Source of the DNA: an uncultured Prevotella sp.
GTDB lineage: Bacteria; Bacteroidota; Bacteroidia; Bacteroidales; Bacteroidaceae
Assembly (NCBI GenBank): GCA_944320235.1
Contig: CALUGQ010000002.1
Span: 1-64,000 of the forward strand
Length of the DNA: 64,000 nucleotides
Reading direction: 5' to 3'
The notes beneath the pieces were generated by a model. The model saw only the letters and a list, made by a program, of their open reading frames with translations, made no database searches and had not been told where the DNA came from. Made by a program: the position numbers and the translations under genes. Shown piece by piece: positions 1-9,028 of the stretch (position 1 is the first letter of the stretch; every line of letters starts with the position of its first letter).

Positions 1-51
1 TAAAGGATTGGGCTGCTCATCCCAACGTGGGATGAGCAGCCCAATCCTTTA
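1..51. terminator. Perfect 24-bp inverted repeat, probable terminator
   Basis: Bases 1-24 and 28-51 are exact reverse complements separated by a 3-nt loop (ACG). It lies 16 bp beyond the stop codon of the sulfotransferase gene and would end that minus-strand operon. The ends are A/T-rich on both sides, so it could act in both directions. What lies to the left is outside the window. Confidence 0.7.
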
Positions 52-66
52 ATCTTCATTCCTCAT

Positions 67-1173
67 TTAAATAGAGTAGCCCCAGTCCTTGAGCGCGTAG
101 CCCCAGTTGTCCTCCACGAGGCGCACTGTGCGGTCGTTGTACTTGTAGGCGTTCTTCTTGTAGCCCTTCTTCTTCTCGGTGTAGGCGCGTATGGCGCCGT
201 CAGCCTCCTTGAAGCCCGGCAGGCCGAGCGCGTCGTAGATGTGGCGCGTCATTCCGTAGGCATCGGTCTCGTAGTCCTCAAACTTCACCTCTATGAGGTT
301 GCCCTGCGGGATTAGAGCCTTGTCCGCCTGGTAGCGCCGGTAGAGCTTGGTGTAGACGCTGAGTATGTTGCGCTCCATCTCCTCCGGGCTTATGTCCTCG
401 AGCTTCAGCGGCAGGATGGTGTTATTAAAGAAGCTGCGCGTGCTCTCGAACACGGTGTAAGGGTTGCGCATGAGGTATATGAACTTGGCGTCGGGGAACA
501 TCTTCACCAGCTCGCGCACTCGCCCGGTGTGGGGCGGGTTCTTCGATAGGAACTGCGTGCCGTGGGTGTTCCACAGGCTTATCTTTATCAGCTTGGTGAA
601 CACTTCCTCAAACACCTTCAGCTCGTCAGGCGTTATCCGCTCGAAGGTAAGGAAGCGGTCGCAGTACTCCTCCATGTATTTCGGGAAGAACCAGAAGTTG
701 TAATACGTGTAAGGCATCATGTTGGCGAGGGCGAACTCCTCCTCCTGCGGCAGGTCGACCGACAGCTCCATGTTGTCGGTGGGGCGCTTGTCGGGCATCA
801 GCCAGGCCATGTTCTTCTTGAAGAACGCCTGCCCGAACATCATCAGATGCGGGAAAACGGTCTGGTAAGTGGTGTTGTAGCCGAAGTGGCGGTCGCACGA
901 CAGCACGTTGTGCATGAACGTTGTGCCGCTGCGCCAGTGGCCCAGTATGAACACGGGCGGGTGCTCCAGCGGCTTGTCGGCGAGCAGGCGGCGGTAGCGT
1001 GCGTCCTGTATCGGCGTGAGGAGGCTGAGCAGTCGGCACACGCCTTTGGTCAGGCGGTACTTGCGGCGATAGCCTTTGTCGATGTCGCGCCCGGCGCACA
1101 CGGCCTTAAAGGTATCCCAGTCGGCACCCACGAGGGTGTTGATGGGCAGCTTGTTGAATTCGAGTAATCCCAT
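67..1173 (-). CDS. PAPS-dependent sulfotransferase (Sulfotransfer_3-like)
   Basis: The 368-aa protein transfers a sulfonate group from PAPS to a hydroxyl acceptor, releasing PAP. Near residues 73-85 is the 5'-phosphosulfate loop FILGHWRSGTTFMHN, and around residues 209-238 the 3'-phosphate region with SKNPPHTGR and a downstream MRNP. No signal peptide is seen, so it should be cytosolic. It begins 4 nt after the cysN stop, so it is the last gene of the PAPS operon. This pairing is the arrangement of the Bacteroides thetaiotaomicron BT_0416 cluster, which sulfonates cholesterol and other steroids; that this protein uses a sterol is an inference from context and family only. Other acceptors (glycans, lipids) remain possible. 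Confidence 0.85.
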   Translation of the reverse strand: MGLLEFNKLPINTLVGADWDTFKAVCAGRDIDKGYRRKYRLTKGVCRLLSLLTPIQDARYRRLLADKPLEHPPVFILGHWRSGTTFMHNVLSCDRHFGYNTTYQTVFPHLMMFGQAFFKKNMAWLMPDKRPTDNMELSVDLPQEEEFALANMMPYTYYNFWFFPKYMEEYCDRFLTFERITPDELKVFEEVFTKLIKISLWNTHGTQFLSKNPPHTGRVRELVKMFPDAKFIYLMRNPYTVFESTRSFFNNTILPLKLEDISPEEMERNILSVYTKLYRRYQADKALIPQGNLIEVKFEDYETDAYGMTRHIYDALGLPGFKEADGAIRAYTEKKKGYKKNAYKYNDRTVRLVEDNWGYALKDWGYSI

Positions 1174-1177
1174 GGTG

Positions 1178-2932
1178 CTATGCTTCTTTGATTATGTCTT
1201 CCACTGCTTGCTGCATTCGTTCGGGGGCTATTGCCCTCGCGCCCGAGGCAACCTGCGCTCCCGCGCCGATGCAGAGGCGCACGTCGGAGTCCGCTGCCAA
1301 GCCCTCGGACGGCGCGGCGCAGCAGGCCACGGCAATGCCTCCGTCGGCCAGGCGGCGCGCCATGGCGGCGGCATCCGCCCCGGGATACTGGCCGGGAGTG
1401 ACGGCCACGGCATACTGCCCGATGTCGAACAGGCGGCGTTCGAGCGTCAGCGCGAGCACGCTTTGCTGCCCGTCGGTGCCTCCCTCAATCCAGTAAACGC
1501 GGCCTTGCTGGCCGAGGCGGCGTTCGCGCTCGGCCTTGGCGACGGCAGATATGCCGCGCTCCATGTCGCGCCGGTCGGCGTCGGAGATGGGCGTGAAGAG
1601 GTCGGCGGTGTCGGCCTTGGCCGTTATCATGCCCACGGCCGACGTGTTGTTGGTCACGGGGTCGATGATTATGAACGACCCGCAGGCCTTGTTCTCCATG
1701 TAAGGGTCGAAGAACAGCTCCTTGTTTGTGGTTATCACGACCTTGCCTATCTCGTTGAGCTTCAGTGCGGAGGCGTTGCTTTGCTCCATGGTGTTCACGT
1801 CAACGCGGTAGCGTATGCCCTCTATGCGTGCGCGGGTGGTGTTGGTGGTCTGCTTGATGTAGAACTGCTTGGAGGTATCCATCGGTTCCTCGTCCATCCA
1901 TACGAGCATGGCCTCGAAGCAACGGCCCGTCATCGGCATGTTGCCGGGGTGCACGAGCATTTCGCCGCGCGACACGTCTATCTCGTCTTCGAGGGTGAGC
2001 GTGACGCACTGCGGCGGGAATGCGTAGTCGAGGTCGCCGTCGAAGGTCACAATCTGCTTCACCCTGCTCTTCTTGCCCGAGGGGAGTGCCACCACCTCGT
2101 CGCCCTTGCGGACGATGCCCGAGGCCACCTTGCCGCAGAAGCCGCGGAAATTGAGGTTGGGGCGGAGCACATATTGCACGGGGAAGCGGAAGTCAAGCAG
2201 GTTCTGGTCGCTGCCCACGTGCACGTTTTCGAGGAAGTCGAGCAGTGCAGGGCCGTCGTACCACGGCGTGCGCTCAGACCGCTCCACCACGTTGTCTCCG
2301 TCAAGGGCGGACAGCGGTATGCACTGTATGTCGGGTATGCCGAGCGGGCGGATAAAGTCCATGTAGTCGGCAACAATCTTGTCGAACACTTCCTTCTTGA
2401 AATCGACCAGGTCCATCTTGTTGACGGCCAGCACCACGTGCTTGATGCCGAGCAGCGACACAAGGAACGAGTGGCGGCGCGTCTGCGTTATGACGCCGTT
2501 GCGCGCATCGACCAATATGACGGCCAGCGAGGCCGTGGAGCCGCCGGTTATCATGTTGCGCGTGTACTGCTCGTGGCCCGGTGTGTCGGCTATGATGAAC
2601 TTGCGCTTGTTGGTCGAGAAGTAGCGGTAGGCCACGTCGATGGTTATTCCTTGCTCGCGCTCGGCCTTCAGGCCGTCGAGCAGCAGGGCGTAGTCTATGT
2701 GCTCGCCGGCGTTGCCCACTCGCTTGCTGTCGCGTTCTAGCGCGTCGAGCTGGTCTTCATATATCTTCTTGCTGTCGAAGAGCAGTCGGCCAATGAGTGT
2801 CGACTTGCCGTCGTCCACCGAGCCTGCAGTGAGAAAGCGCAGCAGGTCTTTCCTCTCGTCGTTGTCAAGGAACTCCTCTATCGACATCCTGTTGCCTTTA
2901 AGGCAGTCGTTGTTTGTGCTTGTCTCTGTCAT
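1178..2932 (-). CDS. cysN: Sulfate adenylyltransferase subunit 1 (CysN) with degenerate APS-kinase-like tail
   Basis: GTPase subunit of ATP sulfurylase, which with CysD makes APS from ATP and sulfate. G-protein motifs are clear: GSVDDGKST (residues 37-45), DTPGH (116-120), NKMD (171-174). The protein is 584 aa, about 110 longer than a plain CysN. The extra part, from about residue 471, aligns by eye with the CysC encoded 1.2 kb away ([13 protein letters not shown] against [33 protein letters not shown] against ARLFVDTGIVTIAAFISPSEE), but the P-loop GLSGSGKS is replaced by EGGTDGQQ and a middle segment is missing. It is thus a CysNC-like fusion whose kinase half looks dead. An internal start at Met16 is also possible. 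Confidence 0.93.
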   Translation of the reverse strand: MTETSTNNDCLKGNRMSIEEFLDNDERKDLLRFLTAGSVDDGKSTLIGRLLFDSKKIYEDQLDALERDSKRVGNAGEHIDYALLLDGLKAEREQGITIDVAYRYFSTNKRKFIIADTPGHEQYTRNMITGGSTASLAVILVDARNGVITQTRRHSFLVSLLGIKHVVLAVNKMDLVDFKKEVFDKIVADYMDFIRPLGIPDIQCIPLSALDGDNVVERSERTPWYDGPALLDFLENVHVGSDQNLLDFRFPVQYVLRPNLNFRGFCGKVASGIVRKGDEVVALPSGKKSRVKQIVTFDGDLDYAFPPQCVTLTLEDEIDVSRGEMLVHPGNMPMTGRCFEAMLVWMDEEPMDTSKQFYIKQTTNTTRARIEGIRYRVDVNTMEQSNASALKLNEIGKVVITTNKELFFDPYMENKACGSFIIIDPVTNNTSAVGMITAKADTADLFTPISDADRRDMERGISAVAKAERERRLGQQGRVYWIEGGTDGQQSVLALTLERRLFDIGQYAVAVTPGQYPGADAAAMARRLADGGIAVACCAAPSEGLAADSDVRLCIGAGAQVASGARAIAPERMQQAVEDIIKEA

Positions 2933-3015
2933 GATTTTTCGTTTTTGTTTGCCTTCCCGGCCTCTTTGCGCAATGCGCTGAGGCTCAGTTGGTTGCCCCA
3001 GCGTGGCATCTTTGC

Positions 3016-3095
3016 TTGCAAAACGGCCTGTTTTGCGCTGCCGAATGGCCTGTTTCGCGTTGCCGAACGGCCTGTTTCGCCACGTGGAACGGCCT
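3016..3095. repeat. Dispersed GGCCTGTTTYGC repeat, copy A (three to four units)
   Basis: The 301-bp gap between cysD and cysN holds no convincing gene. It carries tandem units of about 22-23 bp built on AACGGCCTGTTTYGC, ending with a half unit GAACGGCC. The same core recurs in at least six other intergenic regions of the window. It interrupts an otherwise tightly packed operon. Confidence 0.65.
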
Positions 3096-3233
3096 TATCA
3101 AGGTTACAGGCGCGTATCTGTAAATATGCTTTACTGCCCTTGCCGTGTCCACCCAGGCGCATCATGCGCCCGGAAATGAAGCGCAAAGCCCTTGGCGCAG
3201 CCCTTTCTTAATTTTTAATTCTTAACTTTTAAT

Positions 3234-4145
3234 TCAAAAGTATCCCTCGCGTTTCTTCTGCTCCATGCTTGAGTCCTGGTCGAAGTCGATTACGCGCGTG
3301 GTGCGCTCCGACTTGGTTGTGGTCATCATTTCCTCCACAATCTTCTCAATAGTGTCTGCGTTCGACTCCACGGCCCCCGTGAGCGGCCAGCAGCCCAGCG
3401 TGCGGAAGCGCACCATCTTCATCTCTATCTGGTCGCGGTACTTCTCCGGCAGGCGGTCGTCGTCGGGCATGATGAGCGTGCCATCGATGTTCACCACGGG
3501 CCGCATCTTGGCGAAATAGAGCGGCACGATGGGTATCTTCTCTATCCTGATGTACTGCCACACGTCAAGCTCGGTCCAGTTGGAGAGCGGGAACACGCGT
3601 ATGTTCTCGCCCTTGTTCACGCGGGTGTTGTAGATGTCCCACAGCTCCGGGCGCTGGTTCTTAGGGTCCCACTGGTGGAACTTGTTGCGGAACGAGAAGA
3701 TGCGCTCCTTGGCACGCGACTTCTCCTCGTCGCGGCGGGCGCCCCCGAAGGCCGCGTCGAACTTGTACTTGTCGAGCGCGTGGAGCAGCGCCTGGGTCTT
3801 CATGAGGTCGGTGTGCACCTTGCTCCCGTGGGTGAACGGGCCGACGCCCTCGCGGAAAGCCTTCATGTTAGACTCCACTATGAGCTTCCATCCATGCTCG
3901 CGGGCGTAGTTGTCGCGGAACTGCAGCATCTCCTTGAACTTCCACTTCGAGTCGATGTGCATCAGGGGGAACGGCGGCTTGCCGGGATAGAAGGCCTTCT
4001 CGGCCAGGTGGGCCATCACCGACGAGTCCTTGCCGATGCTGTAGAGCATCACCGGGTTCTCGAACTCGGCCGCCACCTCGCGTATGATGTAGATTGATTC
4101 TGCCTCTAATTGCTTTAAGTGGCTAAGGTTGTAGTCTTCTGCCAT
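3234..4145 (-). CDS. cysD: Sulfate adenylyltransferase subunit 2 (CysD)
   Basis: The 303-aa protein is the catalytic, PP-loop-type subunit that adenylylates sulfate to APS, working with CysN. The N-terminal [19 protein letters not shown] and the PP-loop SIGKDSSVM (near residues 36-44) are typical, as are [19 protein letters not shown] and the C-terminal [12 protein letters not shown]. Length matches the family. It starts 6 nt after the cysC stop codon and is followed by the 301-bp repeat-bearing gap before cysN. The family identity is secure; its role in PAPS supply for the sulfotransferase follows from the operon. Confidence 0.97.
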   Translation of the reverse strand: MAEDYNLSHLKQLEAESIYIIREVAAEFENPVMLYSIGKDSSVMAHLAEKAFYPGKPPFPLMHIDSKWKFKEMLQFRDNYAREHGWKLIVESNMKAFREGVGPFTHGSKVHTDLMKTQALLHALDKYKFDAAFGGARRDEEKSRAKERIFSFRNKFHQWDPKNQRPELWDIYNTRVNKGENIRVFPLSNWTELDVWQYIRIEKIPIVPLYFAKMRPVVNIDGTLIMPDDDRLPEKYRDQIEMKMVRFRTLGCWPLTGAVESNADTIEKIVEEMMTTTKSERTTRVIDFDQDSSMEQKKREGYF

Positions 4146-4151
4146 ATCTGT

Positions 4152-4751
4152 TTAGTTTTGCTTCTTTATCTTCGGTAAAATGAGTTGGAGCACTTCTTCC
4201 ACGCAGTCGCCGAGCGGGCGGGCCGACGTGTCGATGGAGAGCGCGGGCGACTGCGGGGCCTCAAACGGGGCCGAGATGCCCGTGAACTCGCTTATCTCGC
4301 CCCGCCGCGCCTTGGCGTAGAGGCCCTTGACGTCGCGCTCCTCGCACACGCTGAGCGGCGTGCTCACGTATATCTCGACGAAATCTCCCTCGCCCACGAT
4401 GCCGGCGGCCATGCGGCGCAGCTCCTCGCTGGGGCTTATGAAGGCCGCGATGGTCACGATGCCCGTATCGACGAACAGCCGCGCCACCTCGGCTATGCGG
4501 CGAATGTTCTCGCGCCTGTCGGCGGGCGAGAAGCCGAGGTTGCTGTTTATGCCCGAACGGATGTTGTCGCCGTCGAGTATGCGGCACAGTATGCCGTGCC
4601 GCTGCAGCTCGCGCTCAAGGGCTATGGCCAGCGTGCTCTTGCCTGAGCCGCTGAGGCCGGTCATCCAGAGCATCAGCCCGCGCTGGCCCAGCAGGGCCTC
4701 CTTGTCGGCGCGGGTGAGCATCTTGTCGAATATGGGGTAGATGTGTTCCAT
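4152..4751 (-). CDS. cysC: Adenylylsulfate (APS) kinase
   Basis: Phosphorylates APS at the 3' position to give PAPS, the sulfonate donor. The 199-aa protein has an intact P-loop GLSGSGKST (residues 32-40), the DGDNIR segment, GFSPADRRENIRR, and FISPSEELRR, all hallmarks of CysC. It is the functional counterpart of the degenerate kinase tail on CysN in the same operon. The gene lies between the permease (20 nt upstream) and cysD (6 nt downstream). A stand-alone CysC without any APS or PAPS reductase nearby suggests that PAPS is an end product here. Confidence 0.96.
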   Translation of the reverse strand: MEHIYPIFDKMLTRADKEALLGQRGLMLWMTGLSGSGKSTLAIALERELQRHGILCRILDGDNIRSGINSNLGFSPADRRENIRRIAEVARLFVDTGIVTIAAFISPSEELRRMAAGIVGEGDFVEIYVSTPLSVCEERDVKGLYAKARRGEISEFTGISAPFEAPQSPALSIDTSARPLGDCVEEVLQLILPKIKKQN

Positions 4752-4771
4752 GTCGTTTGTTTGGGTTTAAG

Positions 4772-6343
4772 TCATGCAGCCGGTGCGAACGGCCAGATAA
4801 GCGGGATGAGGCTCACCGACACCACCATAACGATAATGTCCATGGGCAGCCCTATCTTCACGAAGTCGGTGAACTTGTAGTTGCCCGCTCCCTGCACTAT
4901 GAGGTTGGTCTGGTAGCCAATCGGCGTGGCGAAGCCCGCCGAGGCGGCAATGCATATCGCTATGAAGAAAGGCATGGGGTCCACGCCGAACTTGGCAGCC
5001 GTCTCCAGCGCGAGCGGGAAGGCCAGCGCGGCTGCGGCGTTGTTGGTTATCAGCTCGGTGATGAGCAGCGTCACGGCGTAGAGCAGCGCGAGCGCTCCCC
5101 ACGCGCCGAGGCTTCCGCTCACGCCCTTTATGAAGTCGGCTATGAGCGCGGCCAGGCCTGACTCCTCCATGGCCGCGCTTATGGCGAAGGCGCAGGCTAT
5201 GGTGATGAGTATGTCCCAGCTTATGTACTTGGTGTACTTCTTGGGCGGAAACAGTTTCAGCCACGCCATGACCACGGCGGTGACGGAGGCGAAGAAGAAC
5301 ATATCCATCTTCACGCCGGGGAAGCGTTCCTGCACGGCGGGCAGCTCGCCCACCGTGGCCCCTACTATCATCACAAGGAGGAGGGCCAGCGCCGTCCACT
5401 TCTTCCACGCCGCCACGGGGCGCGTGGGTATCTCCTTGCCGTTGGTCATCATGAGGAACACCGACGAGTCGCCCCACGTGCGGGTGAAGGCGTCGTCGGC
5501 CACGAGCACGAGCGTGTCGCCCTGCTGCAGGCGCACCTCACCCAGGTTCTCGGTGATGACCTGGCCGCCCTGGCGTATCTCCTTCACCTCGGCGCCGTAA
5601 CGCCGCTTGAAGTCGAAGTTCTTCAGCTTGCGCTTCAGTCCCGGGAAGCGCGAGGCCAACACCACCTCCACCACGTGCTTGCCCGCCTGCTCGCCGGCCT
5701 CGGCCTCTTCTTCCTCCAAGGCGTCGGGGCGTTCGGCGGGCAAAAGCTTCTTGGAGGCGACGAAGATGAAAGCCAGCCCCACAATGGTTATGGGTATGCC
5801 GATGTAAGCCAGGTCGAACATCTTCATGCCCGGCAGCCCGCGGTCTATCATCATGCCATGCACCACAAGGTTGGTAGACGTGCCAATGAGGGTGCAGAGC
5901 CCGCCGAGTATGGTGGCGTAAGACAGCGGGATGAGGAACTTAGTGCACGGCAGCCCCACGCGCCTCGCCCAGTTCTTGATGATCGGGGCGAAGATTACCA
6001 CCACGGGCGTGTTGTTCAGGAATGCCGAAAACGCGCTCACCAGCGGCAGCACGCGCATCTGCGCCTTGGCGACCGTAGCCCCCGCGCCGGGCAGCAGCCT
6101 CTTCACCACATCGGCCAACGCGCCGCTCTGGCGCACGCCCTCGCTCACGAGGAAGAGCAGGCCCACGGTGATCATGCCGCGGTTGCTGAATCCCGCAACC
6201 ATCTGCTTGGGCGAAATGATGCCGGCTGCCATGAACACCACTACCACCGAGAGCAGCACTATGCCGGGCCGCATCTTGTCGCGGATGAGCGCCACGAGCA
6301 TGGCCGCGAGGCAGCATACTACGAATATTATCTCAAAGTTCAT
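4772..6343 (-). CDS. SLC13/DASS-type anion permease with TrkA-C domain, probable sulfate importer
   Basis: A 523-aa inner-membrane protein with many hydrophobic segments: one block over residues 1-200 (for example NFEIIFVVCCLAAMLVAL and SNRGMITVGLLFLVSEGVR), a hydrophilic insert at about 205-310 resembling one or two RCK-C/TrkA-C domains (RRYGAEVKEIRQGGQVI, GDTLVLVADD), then a second membrane block. NTPVV and ITNNAAAALAFPLA match the two pseudo-repeats of this superfamily. Its place between cysQ and cysC suggests sodium-coupled sulfate uptake, an inference, since the family also moves dicarboxylates. Its start overlaps the 3' end of cysQ by 11 nt, implying translational coupling. Confidence 0.88.
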   Translation of the reverse strand: MNFEIIFVVCCLAAMLVALIRDKMRPGIVLLSVVVVFMAAGIISPKQMVAGFSNRGMITVGLLFLVSEGVRQSGALADVVKRLLPGAGATVAKAQMRVLPLVSAFSAFLNNTPVVVIFAPIIKNWARRVGLPCTKFLIPLSYATILGGLCTLIGTSTNLVVHGMMIDRGLPGMKMFDLAYIGIPITIVGLAFIFVASKKLLPAERPDALEEEEAEAGEQAGKHVVEVVLASRFPGLKRKLKNFDFKRRYGAEVKEIRQGGQVITENLGEVRLQQGDTLVLVADDAFTRTWGDSSVFLMMTNGKEIPTRPVAAWKKWTALALLLVMIVGATVGELPAVQERFPGVKMDMFFFASVTAVVMAWLKLFPPKKYTKYISWDILITIACAFAISAAMEESGLAALIADFIKGVSGSLGAWGALALLYAVTLLITELITNNAAAALAFPLALETAAKFGVDPMPFFIAICIAASAGFATPIGYQTNLIVQGAGNYKFTDFVKIGLPMDIIVMVVSVSLIPLIWPFAPAA

Positions 6344-7187
6344 GGCTCATGGGTGTCTGTGTTGCGGCCCCGTTGCGGCTCACTATGAACCATGGGTTGT
6401 GCAGGTCCTCCTTGTTGTACGTTAGCGGCTTGCCGTCGTCGGCGCGCACCACGCTGCACCCCGCAGCCGTGGCTATGGCGTGGCCTGCGGCGGTGTCCCA
6501 CTCCATGGTGGGCGCGAAGCGCGGGTAGACGTCGGCCTTGCCCTCGGCCACCATGCATATCTTGAGCGAGCTGCCGCGCGAGAGCGTGGCTATGTGGCCG
6601 TGGGAGTCTTGCAGGCGGTCGATGTAGGCCTGCGTCTCGTCGTTCATGTGCGAGCGCGAGGCCACCACGGTGAAGCCGCGCTGTCCGCCCCCGAGCGGCA
6701 GCATGGTCGACGCGGCGGCCAGCTCAGAGGCCGAGGCGAAGCGTGCCGCAGGGCCTACGGCGGTGAGCTTGCCTGCCCCCATGCCCTCGGCTCCCCAGTA
6801 AAGCTCGCGCGTGGCCGGCACGTAGATTGCGCCCAGCGTGGGCCGTCCGCCTTCGGCGAGCGCTATGTTTACGGTGAAGTCGCCGTTCTTCTTGATGAAC
6901 TCCTTTGTGCCGTCGAGCGGGTCGACTATCCATAGCCGCTGCCACGAGCTGCGCTCGGCGTAGGGGGCGTGGGCGCTCTCCTCGCTCAGCAGGCTTATGC
7001 CCGTGGGCTTCAGCGCGGCGGCTATGGCTGCGTCGGCGCGCCGGTCGGCGCGCGTGAGGGGCGAGTTGTCGGCCTTCAGCTCAATGCCGAAGTCTTGCGT
7101 GGGGTCTGTGTAAACCTCCATTATCTCGCCCCCGGCGGCAAAGGCGGCGTTGACGGCCACAGTGAGCAGTTGTCCTTTGGTTTCCAT
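6333..7187 (-). CDS. cysQ: 3'(2'),5'-bisphosphate nucleotidase (CysQ)
   Basis: An inositol-monophosphatase-fold enzyme that hydrolyses PAP to AMP, relieving product inhibition of sulfotransferases. Metal-binding motifs are visible: LLSEES, the WIVDPLDGTKEFI signature and EWDTAAGHAIATAAG. I start at the Met of METKGQLLTVAV (284 aa) rather than 18 codons upstream, because the upstream residues are unlike the family. It is the first gene of the minus-strand operon and overlaps the permease by 11 nt. Together with cysC/D/N and the sulfotransferase it completes a PAPS synthesis, use and PAP recycling set. Confidence 0.95.
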   Translation of the reverse strand: METKGQLLTVAVNAAFAAGGEIMEVYTDPTQDFGIELKADNSPLTRADRRADAAIAAALKPTGISLLSEESAHAPYAERSSWQRLWIVDPLDGTKEFIKKNGDFTVNIALAEGGRPTLGAIYVPATRELYWGAEGMGAGKLTAVGPAARFASASELAAASTMLPLGGGQRGFTVVASRSHMNDETQAYIDRLQDSHGHIATLSRGSSLKICMVAEGKADVYPRFAPTMEWDTAAGHAIATAAGCSVVRADDGKPLTYNKEDLHNPWFIVSRNGAATQTPMSHEL

Positions 7188-7304
7188 TGTCGGTTGTGTT
7201 CGTTGTGTTGGGCGGCGCGCCTGCAAGCTTGTATCCTGCAAAGGCGTTGCCTATGGCCTGGCGCAGGGCTTTTCAGCCGTGGCCAAGGCTCTGTTTGTAT
7301 CCTG

Positions 7305-7337
7305 CAAAGGTAACAATTTCTGTTTGTGTGGAGCAAA
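7305..7337 (-). promoter_or_regulatory. Promoter for the cysQ-to-sulfotransferase operon
   Basis: On the minus strand a -7 element TACCTTTG (7305-7312) follows a -33 element TTTG (7334-7337) with a 21-bp spacer, matching the Bacteroidetes sigma factor consensus. It lies about 120 bp upstream of the cysQ start. A second partial copy of the surrounding sequence (TATCCTGCAAAGG) occurs at about 7231-7243. Confidence 0.55.
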
Positions 7338-7633
7338 GAATGCCACGCGAGTTGTTTGTAATTAACATAAAAAGAGTGAAACGTTTGCGCTTTGAACACA
7401 TTTTGCGGCGTTTTGGACATTCGTGGCGGCAGCATAGCTACATATCGCTGCCGAAGCAACGTGGCAGCGACGGCGTGCCAGGTTGGAGCATGGCGATGTC
7501 TTGCAAGAGTGTCGATGGTTTCTGTGGCTATCCATCTGGTTGTTAAAATAATATAAATGGCAATTACCAAGAATACTATATGGTAAGCAAATATGGTTAT
7601 ATTTGTACTAAGGAACAGACAAAATAAAGAGTC
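7338..7633. other. Divergent intergenic region, no gene seen
   Basis: Between the cysQ promoter and the next plus-strand gene there is no ORF with protein-like composition. Base composition drops to AT-rich near 7540-7633, as expected for the promoter of the following gene. A readable antisense ORF (7121-7771) starts inside the plus-strand gene, runs through into cysQ, and is rejected. Confidence 0.5.
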
Positions 7634-8668
7634 ATGGAAAAAATATATCGTGCGATAGTGTTGCTTGCTGTTCTTTGGGTATCTGCATATAATGCCATTG
7701 GCGCAGAGATAACCATTGACAGCATTAGGAAACTTCATGTTGAGGCTGTCATTAATGACCGTATGTTTCATGGCTCGGGAATTGCCGAAGACAATGATAG
7801 CTGCCGGTTCTTTCTTGCAGATGATAATGGAGACCCTGTGGACATTGGCAATCTTAATGTCTCATGGCTGGCGCAGTGTCACAGGTCTGGACATTCGGAG
7901 TTATTAAGTGAGTTCGGGCTGAGCTATAATTCGTCGTTCGCGGCGTTTAGTGTGAAGCCGAATATGTGGGGCGTGACCTTTGGCAATGGGTGCTATTTGG
8001 GAACTTATGACGTGTGGACAACAATGAGCGACACCCTTGCGATTGTCTGCAGGGTCTCGTCGGGGTGGGAAAGTGTTGAACATGACTTTCAATTGAAATT
8101 GGACGTACTGCCGCCAACGCCGACGTTGAAGATAAAGTCGATAGCTTACGATGAGACATGCATTGACGGAGACGACCCGTTTTACAGTGCGTTAGTGACC
8201 ATAGAGTATGATGGGAGAGACTTTGATTTTGCGTTGTCTATTGTCAGGGACAATGGGGCAACGCCGCCGACATACGCAGATTATGATCTTTTCAATTCGC
8301 CAGATGAATTGCCAAGCACTGTGAGCTATTATGTGTATTATGGCAGCAGTTTCCTCTTTCAAGTGGCAAATGACTATGGATGGAGCGGAACAGACTGGGT
8401 AACTCCAGACTGGAAGGCGTCAACAACATCAATATCTAATGCAAAGGGGGATGATGTAACCATAGCGATAGGTAATGGCATTTGTAACATATCGTCTGAC
8501 GTTCCATTAGGCAATGTCTCTGTCGTAGGGGTAGGCGGCAATGTGTGCTTTGCCGCTGTTGTCAATGAAAGCAGTGTCAGTATTCCGTTGACAGCAGGCT
8601 TCTACTTATTAAGAATACTGAAAGAGAGTGATGGGAAAGAATTTGTTCGTAAAATATTAATAAGGTAG
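7634..8668 (+). CDS. Secreted protein with possible T9SS-like C-terminal sorting segment
   Basis: I do not recognise this 344-aa protein. It has a signal peptide (MEKIYRAIVLLAVLWVSAYN, cut near residue 24), a beta-rich middle with several aromatic and Asp/Gly-rich segments, and an end of the form AGFYLLRILKESDGKEFVRK, which resembles the short C-terminal sorting domains of type IX secretion substrates (Gly-x-Tyr, then a Lys-rich final strand). Codon usage and GC are lower than in the neighbouring cys operon. It is monocistronic and is followed by a fragment of another secreted protein. Function unknown; cell-surface or extracellular location is inferred. Confidence 0.6.
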   Translation: MEKIYRAIVLLAVLWVSAYNAIGAEITIDSIRKLHVEAVINDRMFHGSGIAEDNDSCRFFLADDNGDPVDIGNLNVSWLAQCHRSGHSELLSEFGLSYNSSFAAFSVKPNMWGVTFGNGCYLGTYDVWTTMSDTLAIVCRVSSGWESVEHDFQLKLDVLPPTPTLKIKSIAYDETCIDGDDPFYSALVTIEYDGRDFDFALSIVRDNGATPPTYADYDLFNSPDELPSTVSYYVYYGSSFLFQVANDYGWSGTDWVTPDWKASTTSISNAKGDDVTIAIGNGICNISSDVPLGNVSVVGVGGNVCFAAVVNESSVSIPLTAGFYLLRILKESDGKEFVRKILIR

Positions 8669-8707
8669 TTGACTATGGAGCAGATCGTTTTATATTTGTA
8701 ACAATAA

Positions 8708-8908
8708 ATTGAACTTATTCCTGCATCGGAAGATGGGTTTATACGTGTGGAAATCTCGATGCAAAACGTGGCAAACTTGGTTTACAAGAGGAAAGGCACG
8801 ATAAGCGGCAGCGAGGGAAGCATAGACGTTACGGGGTTGCCGTCGGGCGTATACACATTCTCGACGACCGTGGACGGCAAGCCGTGCGCTGTCAAGTGGA
8901 CGAAATAG
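8708..8908 (+). pseudogene. C-terminal fragment of a secreted (T9SS-type) protein
   Basis: A reading frame open from 8708 to the TAG at 8906-8908 encodes a short tail with GSIDVTGLPSGVYTFSTTVD then GKPCAVKWTK. This is the typical build of Bacteroidales C-terminal sorting domains (segment before Gly-Val-Tyr, then Lys-Trp at the end). There is no signal peptide or upstream body; TAA closes the frame at 8705. It looks like what is left after deletion of the rest of a gene. A short genuine peptide starting at the ATG at 8759 (49 aa) cannot be excluded. Confidence 0.5.
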
Positions 8909-8979
8909 GCAGAGGCAACGAGGCGCGTGCGGCATTAGTTAAAAATCCGAAATTGTTAGGCTGTTACACCTTTTATCTG

Positions 8980-8987
8980 TAATTTTG
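8980..8987 (+). promoter_or_regulatory. -7 element upstream of tig
   Basis: TAATTTTG fits the Bacteroidetes -7 consensus TAnnTTTG and lies 41 bp before the trigger factor start. The nearest upstream TTG (8953-8955) leaves a 24-bp gap, longer than usual, so the -33 element is uncertain. Confidence 0.45.
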
Positions 8988-9028
8988 CAACTCGCATTTT
9001 GAACATTAACAAAAACAAATACAATAAG

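Noticed and set aside
1076..2740. Long plus-strand ORF (554 aa) opposite cysN
   Set aside because: Antisense shadow of a GC-rich gene; His/Val/Arg-rich composition and no family features.
1178..2932. Bifunctional CysNC enzyme
   Set aside because: The kinase-like tail lacks the P-loop, and a separate intact cysC is in the same operon.
7121..7771. Minus-strand ORF of 216 aa before cysQ
   Set aside because: It crosses the cysQ promoter, runs antisense into a supported secreted-protein gene and lacks a plausible protein composition.
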